DNA of 64,000 nt from Xiphydria camelus (lineage: Eukaryota; Arthropoda; Insecta; Hymenoptera; Xiphydriidae), in assembly GCA_963678675.1 (NCBI GenBank), contig OY783195.1, positions 3,916,001 through 3,980,000 on the forward strand, in the 5' to 3' direction. Each line of letters opens with the position of its first letter. The first letter of the stretch is position 1. The notes under the pieces are model-generated. The model did no database searches, was not told the DNA's origin, and saw nothing but the letters and a program-made list of their open reading frames with translations. Position numbers and translations under genes: made by a program. Shown one piece after another: positions 39,009 through 50,167 of this stretch.

Positions 39009-39219
39009 CGCGGAGAGAAAAATTAGTAGATTTGACTAGATCGGCGATCACGGGTGGGGGAATTGAATGAAACAATTGGACTGTAATGATCGACAACTGT
39101 TTGACGGAAACGAGCGATAATCAATTCTAGCGAACGATTACTTCGAGTAACCAGATCTGCGTTGCCCCGCACGTGACCGTTAATTTACTCTAATTTAAAA
39201 AATGTTTTTCTCAGTGCGG
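39009..39219. mobile_element. MITE of the GTAGATTT group
   Basis: Begins GCGGAGAGAAAAATTAGTAG and ends TGTTTTTCTCAGTGCG. It shares the interior CGACAACTGTTTGACGGAAA with 35412-35593. It lies directly beside a different foldback element (38776-39006). Confidence 0.75.
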
Positions 39220-40867
39220 GATAACTGAACAAATACATGGGTTTTCTCATGATTTTGTACCGATCCCATTCCTCCGCGTAACTCTACATCGGTGCGATTC
39301 ACCCCGCGGAGAAGACGGAGCGCCTTGAAAAACGCGTCGATCCCATTATCGAGCGAGTCCGAAGCAATTTGGCGGAACCTCATCGAAGGCGGGGTAGAAC
39401 TTTTCTCCCGCCCGCGTTTTAGGCGCGAAAACAAATAACTCACGACGTTCGTCCGCCCGCGGCGAAAAGTGGTCGTCGGTGGAGTGCGAGCACTCGTCTC
39501 GGAACATCCGAGGGGACGTTTGCCGGATCGTTTTCGGAATGGACGTTATAAATATGTATGCGCGACAACGGAATCGCTCTCGCGGGTAATCGACGTCGCG
39601 CCCACGTTCGGGTTCTTCGGGTACATTGATGGGAATGACGCGAGAGTCTCGCGCGCGCAGGAAACTCCTCGTTATGTCCTCGAGCCGTGGCCGCGCGGCG
39701 TCTGGACGAACGAAATAAGACGGCGGCGGGAGGGGGGCGAGGGACTCTCTCCGTCTCTCGATCGGTCCTCGAGAAAATCGTCAGCGGTAACGGCGTTATT
39801 CGGAAATGACGGAATTATTTATCGCGCCGAGAGCGCTTAATCGATTCCCGCGTGGGCCGCGCCCGGGAGTGCGTTGCCTTCGAGAATCCGAAAGCGGCGC
39901 GTTGGCCGGTAATCGACGTCTGTCGCGCGCGCGCGCGTGGGCTATGACGCGGCGAGCCGTTCGAAAAAGTCGAGAGCGCCGAGGCGACGCGACGTTCCGA
40001 GGCGGACGGCCGATCGGTCGTTCGTGACCGCCGGTACTCGGCTGGGCGCGATGCGGGGGAACGACGATGACGGCGTGGATCGGACGCCGCGACGAGTTTC
40101 GTGCGAGACGTCCGTAAAGGAGAGTGTGGGTTTGTTTTTAGCCGACAATGAGTTACGGGGCGAGTCGAGATGCACGCAGGATCGAATTAACACCTACTTT
40201 GATTACGTGGAGGAAAGAAAATTGTAGAGCCTGAGCTGTACGTATCGCTCGTCTCGAATACTTCCCACTGGAGCCGCTCTCGTGACCAAACTCCTTTTAC
40301 GGGAAAGGAGGGAAATAAAGGAGTCAACCGTCGGTTGATGATCGACAACCCGGTCGCGCGTGTGGGACGTGTGAGGTACGATCCGTCGAGTCTCTCGCTC
40401 GTAAAAGTCAAAACGATATAAGAAAAAAACTGCCGTTCGTTCTCTAGCGCGCTAAACGCTGGCTACGAGCGCGTCTCGATGGGTATCGATTTGGGCGAGG
40501 TGACGAATGTGCAGGGTGGAAACCGACGGGAAGAAAAGCGAAGACGCTGGTGGTTAGGGGCAAGAATGATACGGCGAGCGAAAGTGTGAGCGGCCGAGGA
40601 AGAAAATATCAAGGAAAACTTTTTCCCTGACGCATCGGTACGTCCGGAATGAACTCGAGGACGAGTCTCCTCGTTGCCTCGTGATACGTCTCGGAAGTTA
40701 CTTTCGAGGCTCGGAAGAGAGGGTCGACTTCGTCATTCGGATAATAGTGATTTATTCCTTCCGTTGACAAAATTTGTGGCGGTAACGATGTGATTGGCTC
40801 GATTTAACTTTCATCCGTTATTAATAGATAGTTGTGCAAACTACCGTCTTGTAAACGGTGCGATACT
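39220..40867. other. Non-coding CpG-rich stretch
   Basis: Several frames near 39469-40227, none with a recognised domain. No repeats found. Confidence 0.6.
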
Positions 40868-41118
40868 ACCCTGAGAGAAAAGGTCTAGTTGAACAGGAAC
40901 CTGATGAAAAAATTGATTTGAGATAAATAGAAATTTATTCGAATCGAACAACAGTCAATTTCAATGAAGTAAATGTCTCGCGTATCTTTCTAATCGAGTA
41001 CGAACCTATAGTAGAACATTTATCTAATTCAAATAGACTTTTGCTCGATGTGAATAAATTCCTATTAATCTTAAATACATTTGTCTATTACATTCATATT
41101 CAACTGGACCCGGATGTA
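40868..41118. mobile_element. Foldback MITE of the GTTGAACAGGAACC group
   Basis: The left arm (CTGAGAGAAAAGGTCTAG, then GAACAGGAACCTGATG and AGAAATTTATTC) is mirrored by the right arm (GAATAAATTCCTATT...ATTCAACTGGACC). The middle has CAAATAGACTTTTGCTCG. A second copy follows directly, so the two are in tandem. Confidence 0.82.
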
Positions 41119-41364
41119 TACTGAGAAAAAAGGTCGAGCTGAACACGAACCGACTAGAAAAAATGATGTGAGATAAATAGAAAGAGTTTTCTCGCATCGA
41201 ACAAAAGTCTATTTGAATGAAATAAATGTTCTCTGCATATCTTTTTAACCTGATAGAACATCAGTCTAAATCAAATAAGCTTATGTGTTCGATGTGAATA
41301 AATTCCCATTCATCTCAACAACATTTTTCCATCAGATTCGTATTCAACTAGATCTCATTCCTGG
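41119..41364. mobile_element. Foldback MITE of the GTTGAACAGGAACC group, tandem neighbour
   Basis: Begins CTGAGAAAAAAGGTCGAG and ends with a mirrored ATTCAACTAGATCTCATTCC. Its plan is that of 40868-41118, with clear sequence divergence. The two are in direct contact, which is unusual for independent insertions. Confidence 0.8.
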
Positions 41365-41593
41365 GTTTATTCGCAGCGTAACTAATAGTCGATTCACTTT
41401 AGATCCACAATTTATCGGTATCCGCATCTCTGCGTCCGAATCGTATTGCTCGATGGAAAACTCTCTCAAAATCCGATTATCGCGGGTCGTTCGAATTCGC
41501 AAAAAGACACTTCCGGCATCGAAAGAACGGATGCACCGAGTAACTGTTTCACTCGCTTCGGATCCACGCCGGGGCGGTTCGGGGACGTCTATA

Positions 41594-42658
41594 TAGACTA
41601 AGAGCTAGTGACATTTTTCAGTGATTATTTAGTTAAGGCCTATTTTTTGAGAGAATGTTGTGGGGGGCATGTCTAAGTGCCATCCGTGAGGATTAACCTT
41701 GATAGCGGTATGGGAGGCTGGCGGAACGCCCCCAACTTGTAAAAAATAGTGCACAAAATTATTATTTAGTTAAGGCTGAAATTTTGTTTACTATTCATCT
41801 GGTAGTCCACAATTATGAATATAAATTGGCGGATCGATTGGCCGGCATTAAAAGGGTGGCGGATCATCCTAAATACGTCGTGTGAACAATAAAATTTTTA
41901 TTATTTAGTTAAGGCTCAATTTTTAATATGTTATTGAGGCAACTGTTTCAAGTGGAAATTTAAATTGGCGGAACAAAATATTGGCATTAACTACCTGGCG
42001 GAACAGTTTAAACATCCATTGTGCGCGCCTCGATTTCGTGTTGTTTGCCGCAGAATTTTTTGTATTAGGAATGCTTCTAATATAGATAATGATTTTGTTT
42101 ATTTTCTGGAATCTTTTTAGTAATAATAATAATTTAGTTTTTCCCTGGAGTTAATATTTTAGCGCTCATTCAATATTGATGAGCTTCAATATATCAATCA
42201 AACATCAGTCTTATGTTAGGACACTCAACATTTTATTTGTGATGTCAGATGTTTTAACAATTTTTAAAACGGATGAATGATATAATTTTTTTTAGAATAC
42301 CCTTTTGGCATTTGACCGACGATATAGTGCTTTATACAAATATAACGAGGTGCGTGAAGTGAAAGAATATTTTTAACAGACATTTTTTTAAAGCGAACTA
42401 ATTTCTTAGAGTAGTTATCGACTTACAAATATACGGTAGGTACTTCGTATAAAGACAATTTTAATACCGTCAGTTGTTCGATCATCTAATCATCTTCTGT
42501 GTCCGGCCAGTCAGAATCGTCACCTTCGTCAACAGAATCCAGATCACTAGATGCTCGGGAGCCTACGTCTATAAATTTAAACAAATTGATTAGAAAAATG
42601 TAATATTTTTTGTTTATATTTACTGTTAAATCTGCATACCTGATTCAATGTCACTGTT
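41594..42658 (+). repeat. Left inverted arm of the foldback element
   Basis: It carries three copies of TTATTTAGTTAAGGC at 41625, 41762 and 41901, spaced 137 and 139 bp, and several copies of a TGGCGGAAC/TGGCGGATC motif between and after them. Such subterminal repeats are typical of transposase-binding regions. The inner end (about 42487-42658) is the antisense of the last exon, intron and part of the preceding exon of the gene in the right arm. Confidence 0.9.
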
Positions 42659-42700
42659 CACATTCTCAAGAGCTCAACCTTCTCAACATTCTCAAGAGCT

Positions 42701-43405
42701 CTGCCTGGCTTCCACGCCCTTACAGGGTATGATTACAACCCTTCCCGTAAAGGAAAAAATAAATCATATCAGTTATTCAAGGCGTTCTATAATTATCAAA
42801 AGGCATTTGAAGACCTAGGCAAAGATGATGTTGACACTTTAGCAGTGTTTCCTGTTTTGCAAGAATTTATCTGCCGGATGTATGGTGTCAAAAACGCAGA
42901 CCCGTTAATGAAGCTCGTTTGGTACTCTTTAACGAAGCTTATAAAGTTGCAGACACTCTACGTACTCATTTGCAAGAAACATCCGCAATTGCGACGCATC
43001 AAACTTGCCACCATGCTCAACTGAAGTGCAACAGCAACTACTGCGGAGCTCGTACATTGCCAGTATCTGGCTAAATGCAAATTTGCAACAACCAACGGAC
43101 AAATCTCCAGAAAACCATGGCTGGTGCATCAACGACGGCAAGTATGAATTCGTCTGGTTTCAAGGAGATCAATTGCCTGAATTTCTTGGAGATGTACTTG
43201 TTGAAGATTCCAATAAAAGCGACAATGATTGCAACAGTGACATTGAATCAGGTATGCAGATTTAACAGTAAATATAAACAAAAAATATTACATTTTTCTA
43301 ATCAATTTGTTTAAATTTATAGACGTAGGCTCCCGAGCATCTAGTGATCTGAATTCAGTTGACGAAGGTGACGATTCTGACTGGCCGGACACAGAAGATG
43401 ATTAG
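42701..43405 (+). pseudogene. Broken 3' half of an unidentified transposon-type gene
   Basis: Three consecutive blocks of coherent protein sequence lie in three frames. Block one, from 42701, begins LPGFHALTGYDYNPSRKGK and reads to about 42906. Block two, in the next frame from about 42907, begins NEARLVLFNEAYK and runs to about 43005. Block three starts near 43005 with LPPCSTEVQQQLLRSSYIAS and holds ENHGWCIND and FQGDQLPEF. A GT...AG intron of 71 bp (43252-43322) joins it to a last exon with an acidic tail ending DSDWPDTEDD and a TAG at 43403-43405. At least two frameshifts break it and its 5' part is absent. The LPxFHALTGxD block resembles a motif I recall from uncharacterised, repeat-associated metazoan proteins; I cannot name the family or its function. 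Confidence 0.6.
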
Positions 43406-44297
43406 ATGATCGAACAACTGACGGTATTAAAATTGTCTTTATATGAAGTACCTACCATATATTTGTAAGTCGATAAATACTCTAAGAAATTAGTCCGCTT
43501 TAAAAAAATTTCTGTTAAAAATATTCTTTCACTTCACGCACCTCGTTATATTTGTATAAAGCACTATATCGTCGGTCAAATGCCAAAAGGGTATTCTAAA
43601 AAAAATTATATCATTCATCCGTTTTAAAAATTGTTAAAACATCTGACATCACAAATAAAATGTTGAGTGTCCTAACATAAGACTGATGTTTGATTGATAT
43701 ATTGAAGCTCATCAATATTGAATGAGCGCTAAAATATTAACTCCAGGGAAAAACTAAATTATTATTATTACTAAAAAGATTCCAGAAAATAAACAAAATC
43801 ATTATCTATATTAGAAGCATTCCTAATACAAAAAATTCTGCGGCAAACAACACGAAATCGAGGCGCGCACAATGGATGTTTAAACTGTTCCGCCAGGTAG
43901 TTAATGCCAATATTTTGTTCCGCCAATTTAAATTTCCACTTGAAACAGTTGCCTCAATAACATATTAAAAATTGAGCCTTAACTAAATAATAAAAATTTT
44001 ATTGTTCACACGACGTATTTAGGATGATCCGCCACCCTTTTAATGCCGGCCAATCGATCCGCCAATTTATATTCATAATTGTGGACTACCAGATGAATAG
44101 TAAACAAAATTTCAGCCTTAACTAAATAATAATTTTGTGCACTATTTTTTACAAGTTGGGGGCGTTCCGCCAGCCTCCCATACCGCTATCAAGGTTAATC
44201 CTCACGGATGGCACTTAGACATGCCCCCCACAACATTCTCTCAAAAAATAGGCCTTAACTAAATAATCACTGAAAAATGTCACTAGCTCTTAGTCTA
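43233..44297 (-). repeat. Right inverted arm of the foldback element
   Basis: This is the reverse complement of 41594-42658. It holds the 3' end of the gene fragment (exon end 43251, intron 43252-43322, last exon to 43405) and then about 890 bp of non-coding terminal sequence with the three GCCTTAACTAAATAA subterminal repeats. Confidence 0.9.
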
Positions 44298-46365
44298 ATA
44301 CCCGTCTCCGCTGCACTTTGCGCCCGAACCGCATTACTCGGCGAGAAACGCGAAGGCGAGGGCAGTCTGGAAGTCTGGCGAGTCTCTTTCCTTTCCCCCG
44401 ACTACATCCGGCCGGAGTAAACGAAACCGCGCGCACAATAATACGCTGAACTTCTGACCACACACTATCGCGCCGCGCGGACGACTACCACCACCGGCAT
44501 CGTGACGCGGCGCGACGCGGGGAGAGAAGAATTTCGTTAAACTTCTTCGCTCTCGGGGCGCGCGCGGCTCTTTTGGCACGGGGAGAGTAGCCGAAGGAGT
44601 TAACGGCGCGGAAACGAAAAGTTATCGCGAGTGGATGGGTCCGGGCGTGGCGCGAGCCGATCGCGGTTAATATCCGGCGTTGCAAATGAAATCGCGACCG
44701 GATCGACGTCAGGCAAGCTCTGCGAGCGATGAGCGCGAGATCCGAAGGACGTTCCCCGGAATTTCTCGTACTTTCCGTCGCCCGGAAAACCGTCGAGACT
44801 CGAGCGTCTACCGCGTCTCTTTGTTTCTCGCGCGGGATCGCGGAAAAACTCATATCCGTCTCTCCGTCGCAGCCAACGTTGCTTCGGATAAAGTTGTTTC
44901 ATCCGCGCGCGCTTTCGATTCGAGAGGGATGAACGTGACGATGTTCGATTACGTAAGAAAGGAGGATGACGAGAACGTTCATTAAAATTGATATGAAATT
45001 TAATCGTTGAGGGGATACTTGATCACAAATGACAAGTCTTTTAAAGTTGATCAATTTTTTGGCCGGGGGATATTCTTCAATGATAAAATATGTCGATTAG
45101 AGCAATAAGTGTACTCGACGTATGATTCGATCGAATTAACCCTTGGCTTCTATCGTTAGCGAGGGGAATTAGGGGTCGACTCTAGTGGCTAACACGAAGC
45201 AAGCCTTCCCTATCGATGCGCATGCGATGCAACAACAGCCATCGTCATCGTATTCCGATCATTTCCGATATAATCACCGGCAACTCCATTATTCCATCGA
45301 ACAACTCCGCGCCATTGTATGGCCTGACGACGTACCTACGCCAAACACACTCCGCGTCTAGGTACATATTTCAGTGAACAGGTAAAACGATGTTACGTCG
45401 GCAGTTACGCTCGCGAGAAGTGTTCGTTCGATCTGCAATACCCCCGTTATAGCTTCGAAAAGAAATTTAACGAATCAACACCCAGCGCCGCGCAATTATG
45501 AAAGTTTCCTCGCGAAATGAGAAAACGAAATATTTTCCTAACTGTAAAAAAAGTCACATATATGCTTCCGGGAAAGTCGAACGAGGGGTGTGCCGAGTAT
45601 AATATTGTTTTACAGCGCCCATAAATTCGCGACCTCTTTTCCCACTTCGAGCAAGACAGCCGCTTTCGGCAGTTACGAGCAGAATTCCGATAATAAATCA
45701 TCGAGCCCGTAGTAGAGCTGTTTCTTATTAAAAAAAGAGAAACACGGTGTGTAGCGAAATTTGAAAATAAAATTCCCCCTGACTTTTCCGGGCCTCCCAC
45801 TCTGAAATAACTCGTTCTCCGTGAGACTAACACACGTGCAGATCTGATACAACACCTAATGCGATAGTCGTCCACTTGTACGATTTTACAGGGGATGAAA
45901 AATTGTTAAGAACAAATAAAATTATTTACCTCAATAGAGAGAGCTGAGCCAAAGGATCGCCTGTAAGTGTGCTCGTGGGTTTTTGATTCATTATTTTCCA
46001 TTGCCAGAAGAAATTCCATACTTATATCCTACTGTATGCCGTAGGAACTGTTAATTGCATCACTGCACTGCAGTTGATAAACGTTTATTTAAATATGGCG
46101 AAAAGCACCTGAATTAAAATTTATATGCAGCACCAGTACGCGCCACGGTCGTCTTCCTGTCATGTCGGTGGCTCGGCGTTCGTGGATCGATCGCACTGCT
46201 GATACTCTGCTAGAGCCTGGCTGCACCGACGTTGATTTCTTGTTGTACTTATTGCGAATATTGCAGATGATGAATTGCTGTCAAACGATGGTCCATAGGT
46301 GCGTTACCGCCCTATCGCAGACGTACTGGCTTCCATAATTTCCAAAGGGTGAAGTATTTCGTTGT
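44298..46365. other. Non-coding stretch
   Basis: CpG-rich up to about 44990, then more AT-rich. Opposed frames at 44334-44985 look like composition artefacts. Confidence 0.6.
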
Positions 46366-46552
46366 AGCGAAAAAAATTATTGTTAACTATTACGATATTT
46401 AATTGCTTCGCGCGAGTGATTATTTTAAAACTCTTATTCGAGACCACGAAATATCGTAATAGTTAACAAATATTATTTTTCCTTCAACGGAATATTTATT
46501 TCGCCATATTTAAATTAACTTTTATTATTTAGCAATAAACCATTTCCTCGGT
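46366..46552. mobile_element. Probable MITE related to the TAATAAACTGTTTTCTC group
   Basis: It holds TTGTTAACTATTACGATATT mirrored by AATATCGTAATAGTTAACAA, and ends AATAAACCATTTCCTCGG beside TA. The left boundary is uncertain; an ATTTAAATATGGCGAAA at 46089-46105 could belong to a larger element. Confidence 0.55.
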
Positions 46553-48380
46553 AAACCAGTATTGTGATGGCTGTTCATTAAAACACAATCACTCTACATT
46601 CTTAATTAATGGATTTCTCGATCTAAAGTTTAATTATTATTGCAGTTTGAAATTATTAGTAGATAACGGGAAGACCAGCGAGACGTGTTATCGGCTCTAG
46701 CGCGTGACGAGTACTGAGCGCGGCGGGGTAGATAGGGGGAAAGTAGGCCGCTTGCCGGTCGGGCATGTTTTTGCGTATCAACAGTGAAATGCCGAATTCA
46801 GCCTTTCCTGTACTCGTATATCTATATAGTATTTCAAGGTACATATATAATATAATATATATCATATAAAGAGGAAAAAAAATATCGCGTAGGATACATT
46901 TCCAAGTTAAAAATGAAATAAAACCGTATCGACGTAGCGCACGAGACTCGACTGCATTTCAACAGCATTTAAAGAGTGCAGTGGGGGACCGTTTGGAGTT
47001 ACTCCGTTTTAAAGGAAATAAAATACATCGACAGAGTATTGGAGATGCAACAACCACTCTACCTAAAATTTCTTCGATTTCTCGCAATAATCAAAATGTC
47101 CGTTATAAAATAATGCACTTCTTCCAACACTTAAAAATGTTCACAATGAAATTAACTTATTAATTGAAGTCCCACAGTAATATTTCAGTAAAATCTTTAG
47201 ACTCGAACTTTTCTCTGATTTTTTTGATTTTTCCGTAACGTACAAAATTCCCTGACAATTCCGTGTCTTCTATGATTCCCTAAACACCGTGGCAAACAAA
47301 AAATTGCAGTTCAAACGCAATCGGTATCGATCGAAAGCCCTTCACCGTGCTTTCACTTTCCCCAAGTCACCCACAAAAGAAGACGATAAAATCCGTCAAA
47401 AAGCGTCTACTTTACGATCTTATTTTCCCAGGCACACTCGACGCATATTTCCCCCCGCCACTAAAAATCATCGGAGACGTCATCCCCTTCCACGAGTCGC
47501 ACTTAAGGAGGTTTCGCGGTGCCGCATCCCTCGCGGCGGTTGGACGGCTATTAGCTATCACTTTGCTGAAACTTTCACAGCGCGCCGCGAGTGAGAATCA
47601 TTAAGGCGCGACTAATAGCAGCCGGGGCGCGCGACGCGGTTGCCGTTCGTGACCGGAATGCAAATCATCGTGCGCTCCTTCTTTTTACGCCTCAACCCCC
47701 GCGCCCCGGAAGTAGGTTGTCCCGGTGGTACGTACGTTTACGAGCGATCGCGACTCGGGCAACGGGGGCGGGGCGCGAGGGATGACGTCGAGGGCGAAGA
47801 GCGTCTCGAAGAAATCGACGTTTTCCCCGCGCCGAAGTGGGAAGCTTCGAGCAGCTTTCAGCCGGCAGCGTCGTCCCGCGACTTTATTCGATTTTCACGA
47901 GTCTACCGCCTCCGCCGATTCTCCCCCTTCGTCCCCTTCGGGCAAAACCGTTCCGTTCGCGCAGTAGTTACCGTCTGTATGTCGTCGGACGCGAAGAGAA
48001 TGTCGCCTCGAACGGCTAAGTGGATGAGCAATCGGAGCGTATTCGATAAAAGCTCGACCGCGCGCGCCCGCCGTGCCGATGGTTGAGTTTTAATTAATCT
48101 CGCTCGCGCGCACCGGCATATTGCGCGAATTTAAACTTCCGTTTCCGCCAAGTTTCACTCCCCCTCCGCGCGGAGGGGCGAACGGGGGCGCTCCGGGGGA
48201 AATTTCGACGCGGGCTGAACGATTGCCGCGAAGTATCGCAGGGGGTGGAAGGGTAGTGACGATAAAATCCTTATCGGAGGGGAGTAACGAAGAATCTTGA
48301 GGGACTGCGGATGAGCGATGTTCTCCGATTCGAGCGGACGCAGAAATCGGGTGAGAGCGGTGGAAACGCGGCGTTTAAGA
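46553..48380. other. Non-coding stretch
   Basis: An AT-rich patch at 46830-46870 and a CpG-rich patch from 47600 to 48200. No exon recognised. Confidence 0.6.
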
Positions 48381-48384
48381 TTAA

Positions 48385-48636
48385 CCCTTTATAGGACAAA
48401 TTACAAAAAATACATAAAATTGCGATATTCGAACTTATAAACTGTTTTACTCATAACTAAGCTAAAAAAGTAGAAAATATGACACAAAACAGAAATACCT
48501 ATCATATTTTGTTAAGCACAGGTCGACATTTCAACCAGTATCCATGTAGTAGGTGAACACATTTAACATATAATACCAGTGGGACAAATGAAAATTAACA
48601 ATGGTTGAAATATCAACCAGTATCCTATAAAGGGGG
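48385..48636. mobile_element. piggyBac-type MITE with TTAA duplication
   Basis: TTAA at 48381-48384 and 48637-48640 flanks a 252-bp element with ends CCCTTTATAGGA and TCCTATAAAGGGGG. AACCAGTATCC occurs twice inside. The interior is AT-rich and non-coding and is unlike the element at 23414-23611. Confidence 0.82.
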
Positions 48637-48640
48637 TTAA

Positions 48641-49757
48641 CGGCGCGACGTCTCGCGGCGTCTTCCGCGCCCCATCGGAGATAAGAGGCTACTCGGCGAA
48701 TCCAAGGTGCGCCGCAATTGCACCGCCTGCACCGAAACCCGCAGCCGGCGTCTTCCGCGCGGGTATTGTGTGCGGCCGCCGCGCGCGAGTCATTGTCGGG
48801 TATGACAACTGCCGGGATCGCGCCGGAGAAGCCTCTCCCCGGGGAAAAAAAAGAGACGGAGCGACAACGGGCCGGGGAATAGGTGCTGTGTGCAGATGCT
48901 GCAAATCACGGGGACAAAACAGCCCGGCGCGCCGCCCAGCGAAGTTTCCGCGCTAATGTGTGCGCGTGCCTGCGAGCGCCCCCGGATCGACTCTCTGTTT
49001 GCGCTCGCGGTTGCACGGAGAGTGTGGGTATTCGGCAGGGGCCCCGCACGCGGTGTGCATGTACCCCCGGGTGCGCGCGTGTGGCGCTTCGCCGTACGGC
49101 GGGGCGTATGCATCGGCCGGATCGCGAGGGAGGCAAGAAGAGTGGCAAGGGTGACGGAGGAGGGGAAGCGATAAAGCGAGAGAGATATATCTCTGCGGAG
49201 GGCGTAGGGGTGAAGCGGGGAGGGTCGGAAGAGAGGTTTACGGCGAATGCAGCGCGCGGACGCGTTGTGTGCGGCCTGTAATATATGCGCGCTCGGCTCA
49301 CGCGGGGTGGAGTCAAGTTTCGGAATACTAATTATTTGCGCTACGAAACAACATCTCAGACGGTGGATGCTCGAGTCGGCACGTACATAATTTGCCGGAG
49401 AAACGGCGACTGGATGCGCGATCCGATTGTAATCCGCTAATTAGCTTTCCATTTGTGAGACGCACGGTAACGGGGCGCATCGGGTTCGGTTGGTATTAAT
49501 CGCGGCGCGATTTTCGGCCCCGAGGCGTCACGCCGGGGAGGCATCGAGTTGCGCGACGCGACTGTAATTCCGCGTTGGAAGGAGGGAGAGAACTGCTTCC
49601 TGCAGTCTCTTCTGAACATGAGTGTGGCGATAGATTATACGCAAAACTACGCGCAACTGGAGTCGCATAGTGATTATTGGGACTGTTGAGAGAGGAGAGC
49701 CTCTTTATAAACTTCTCTCTCTGTAATAGCTTTCTCTCCGTCTCTCTCCTTCCCTCA

Positions 49758-49792
<35 letters not shown>

Positions 49793-49914
49793 AGGTGCAG
49801 AGAAGAAACTTTGCTCCGAGGGATTCACGAACGTCGTCGCGTTTTCTCGCGCTACTGACACCGTGCAAGCTCTGGGATTGTAAAGTTAACGAACGTTCGA
49901 AACTGGAAATCGTA
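48641..49914. other. Non-coding CpG-rich stretch
   Basis: Strongly CpG-rich from 48650 to 49300 with frames open on both strands, ending in the CT tract. No domain seen. Confidence 0.6.
49761..49789 (+). repeat. (CT)n microsatellite
   Basis: Pure CT run of about 14 units within a longer pyrimidine tract. Confidence 0.9.
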
Positions 49915-50167
49915 CACTGAGGAGAAAACCTCGGTCAATTTGACCGAAATATTGGAAATGATGAACACAACCTTTTGATGAAATATGCATCTGTTTGATT
50001 ACATTGACTATTTTTTATTAGAATAAAACTAAATATTAGATTGGAATAACTAAATATTTGGTTAGAATAACTAGATATTTGGTTCGAGTGACCAACATTT
50101 CGGTTAGAATGACTAAACGCGTCAAACTAGATGCATTTTGTTATTTCAGCCTGATTATTTTTCTGGG
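49915..50167 (-). mobile_element. MITE of the GGTTAGAAT/AACCAAA group, reverse orientation
   Basis: Bounded by CACTGAGGAGAAAACC and GATTATTTTTCTGGG with TA on both sides. Its interior GTCAAACTAGATGCATTTTG and repeated TTGGTTAGAATAACTA words are the reverse complement of 9995-10255. Confidence 0.77.

Larger units (their letters stand above)
41594..44297. mobile_element. Foldback element with 1,065-bp inverted arms
   Basis: The segment 41594-42658 is repeated in reverse complement at 43233-44297. Both arms are 1,065 bp with no length difference, and I saw only about ten mismatches, so identity is near 99%. The 574 bp between them (42659-43232) is unique. The outer ends read TAGACTAAGAGC...GCTCTTAGTCTA. 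The flanks allow either ATA duplicated outside (41591-41593 and 44298-44300) or TA duplicated at the ends, consistent with a cut-and-paste DNA transposon. A broken gene runs from the centre into the right arm and its last exon is mirrored in the left arm. The element therefore looks like a parent transposon whose 3' end was duplicated in inverted orientation and replaced its 5' end. I cannot assign a superfamily. Confidence 0.9.
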
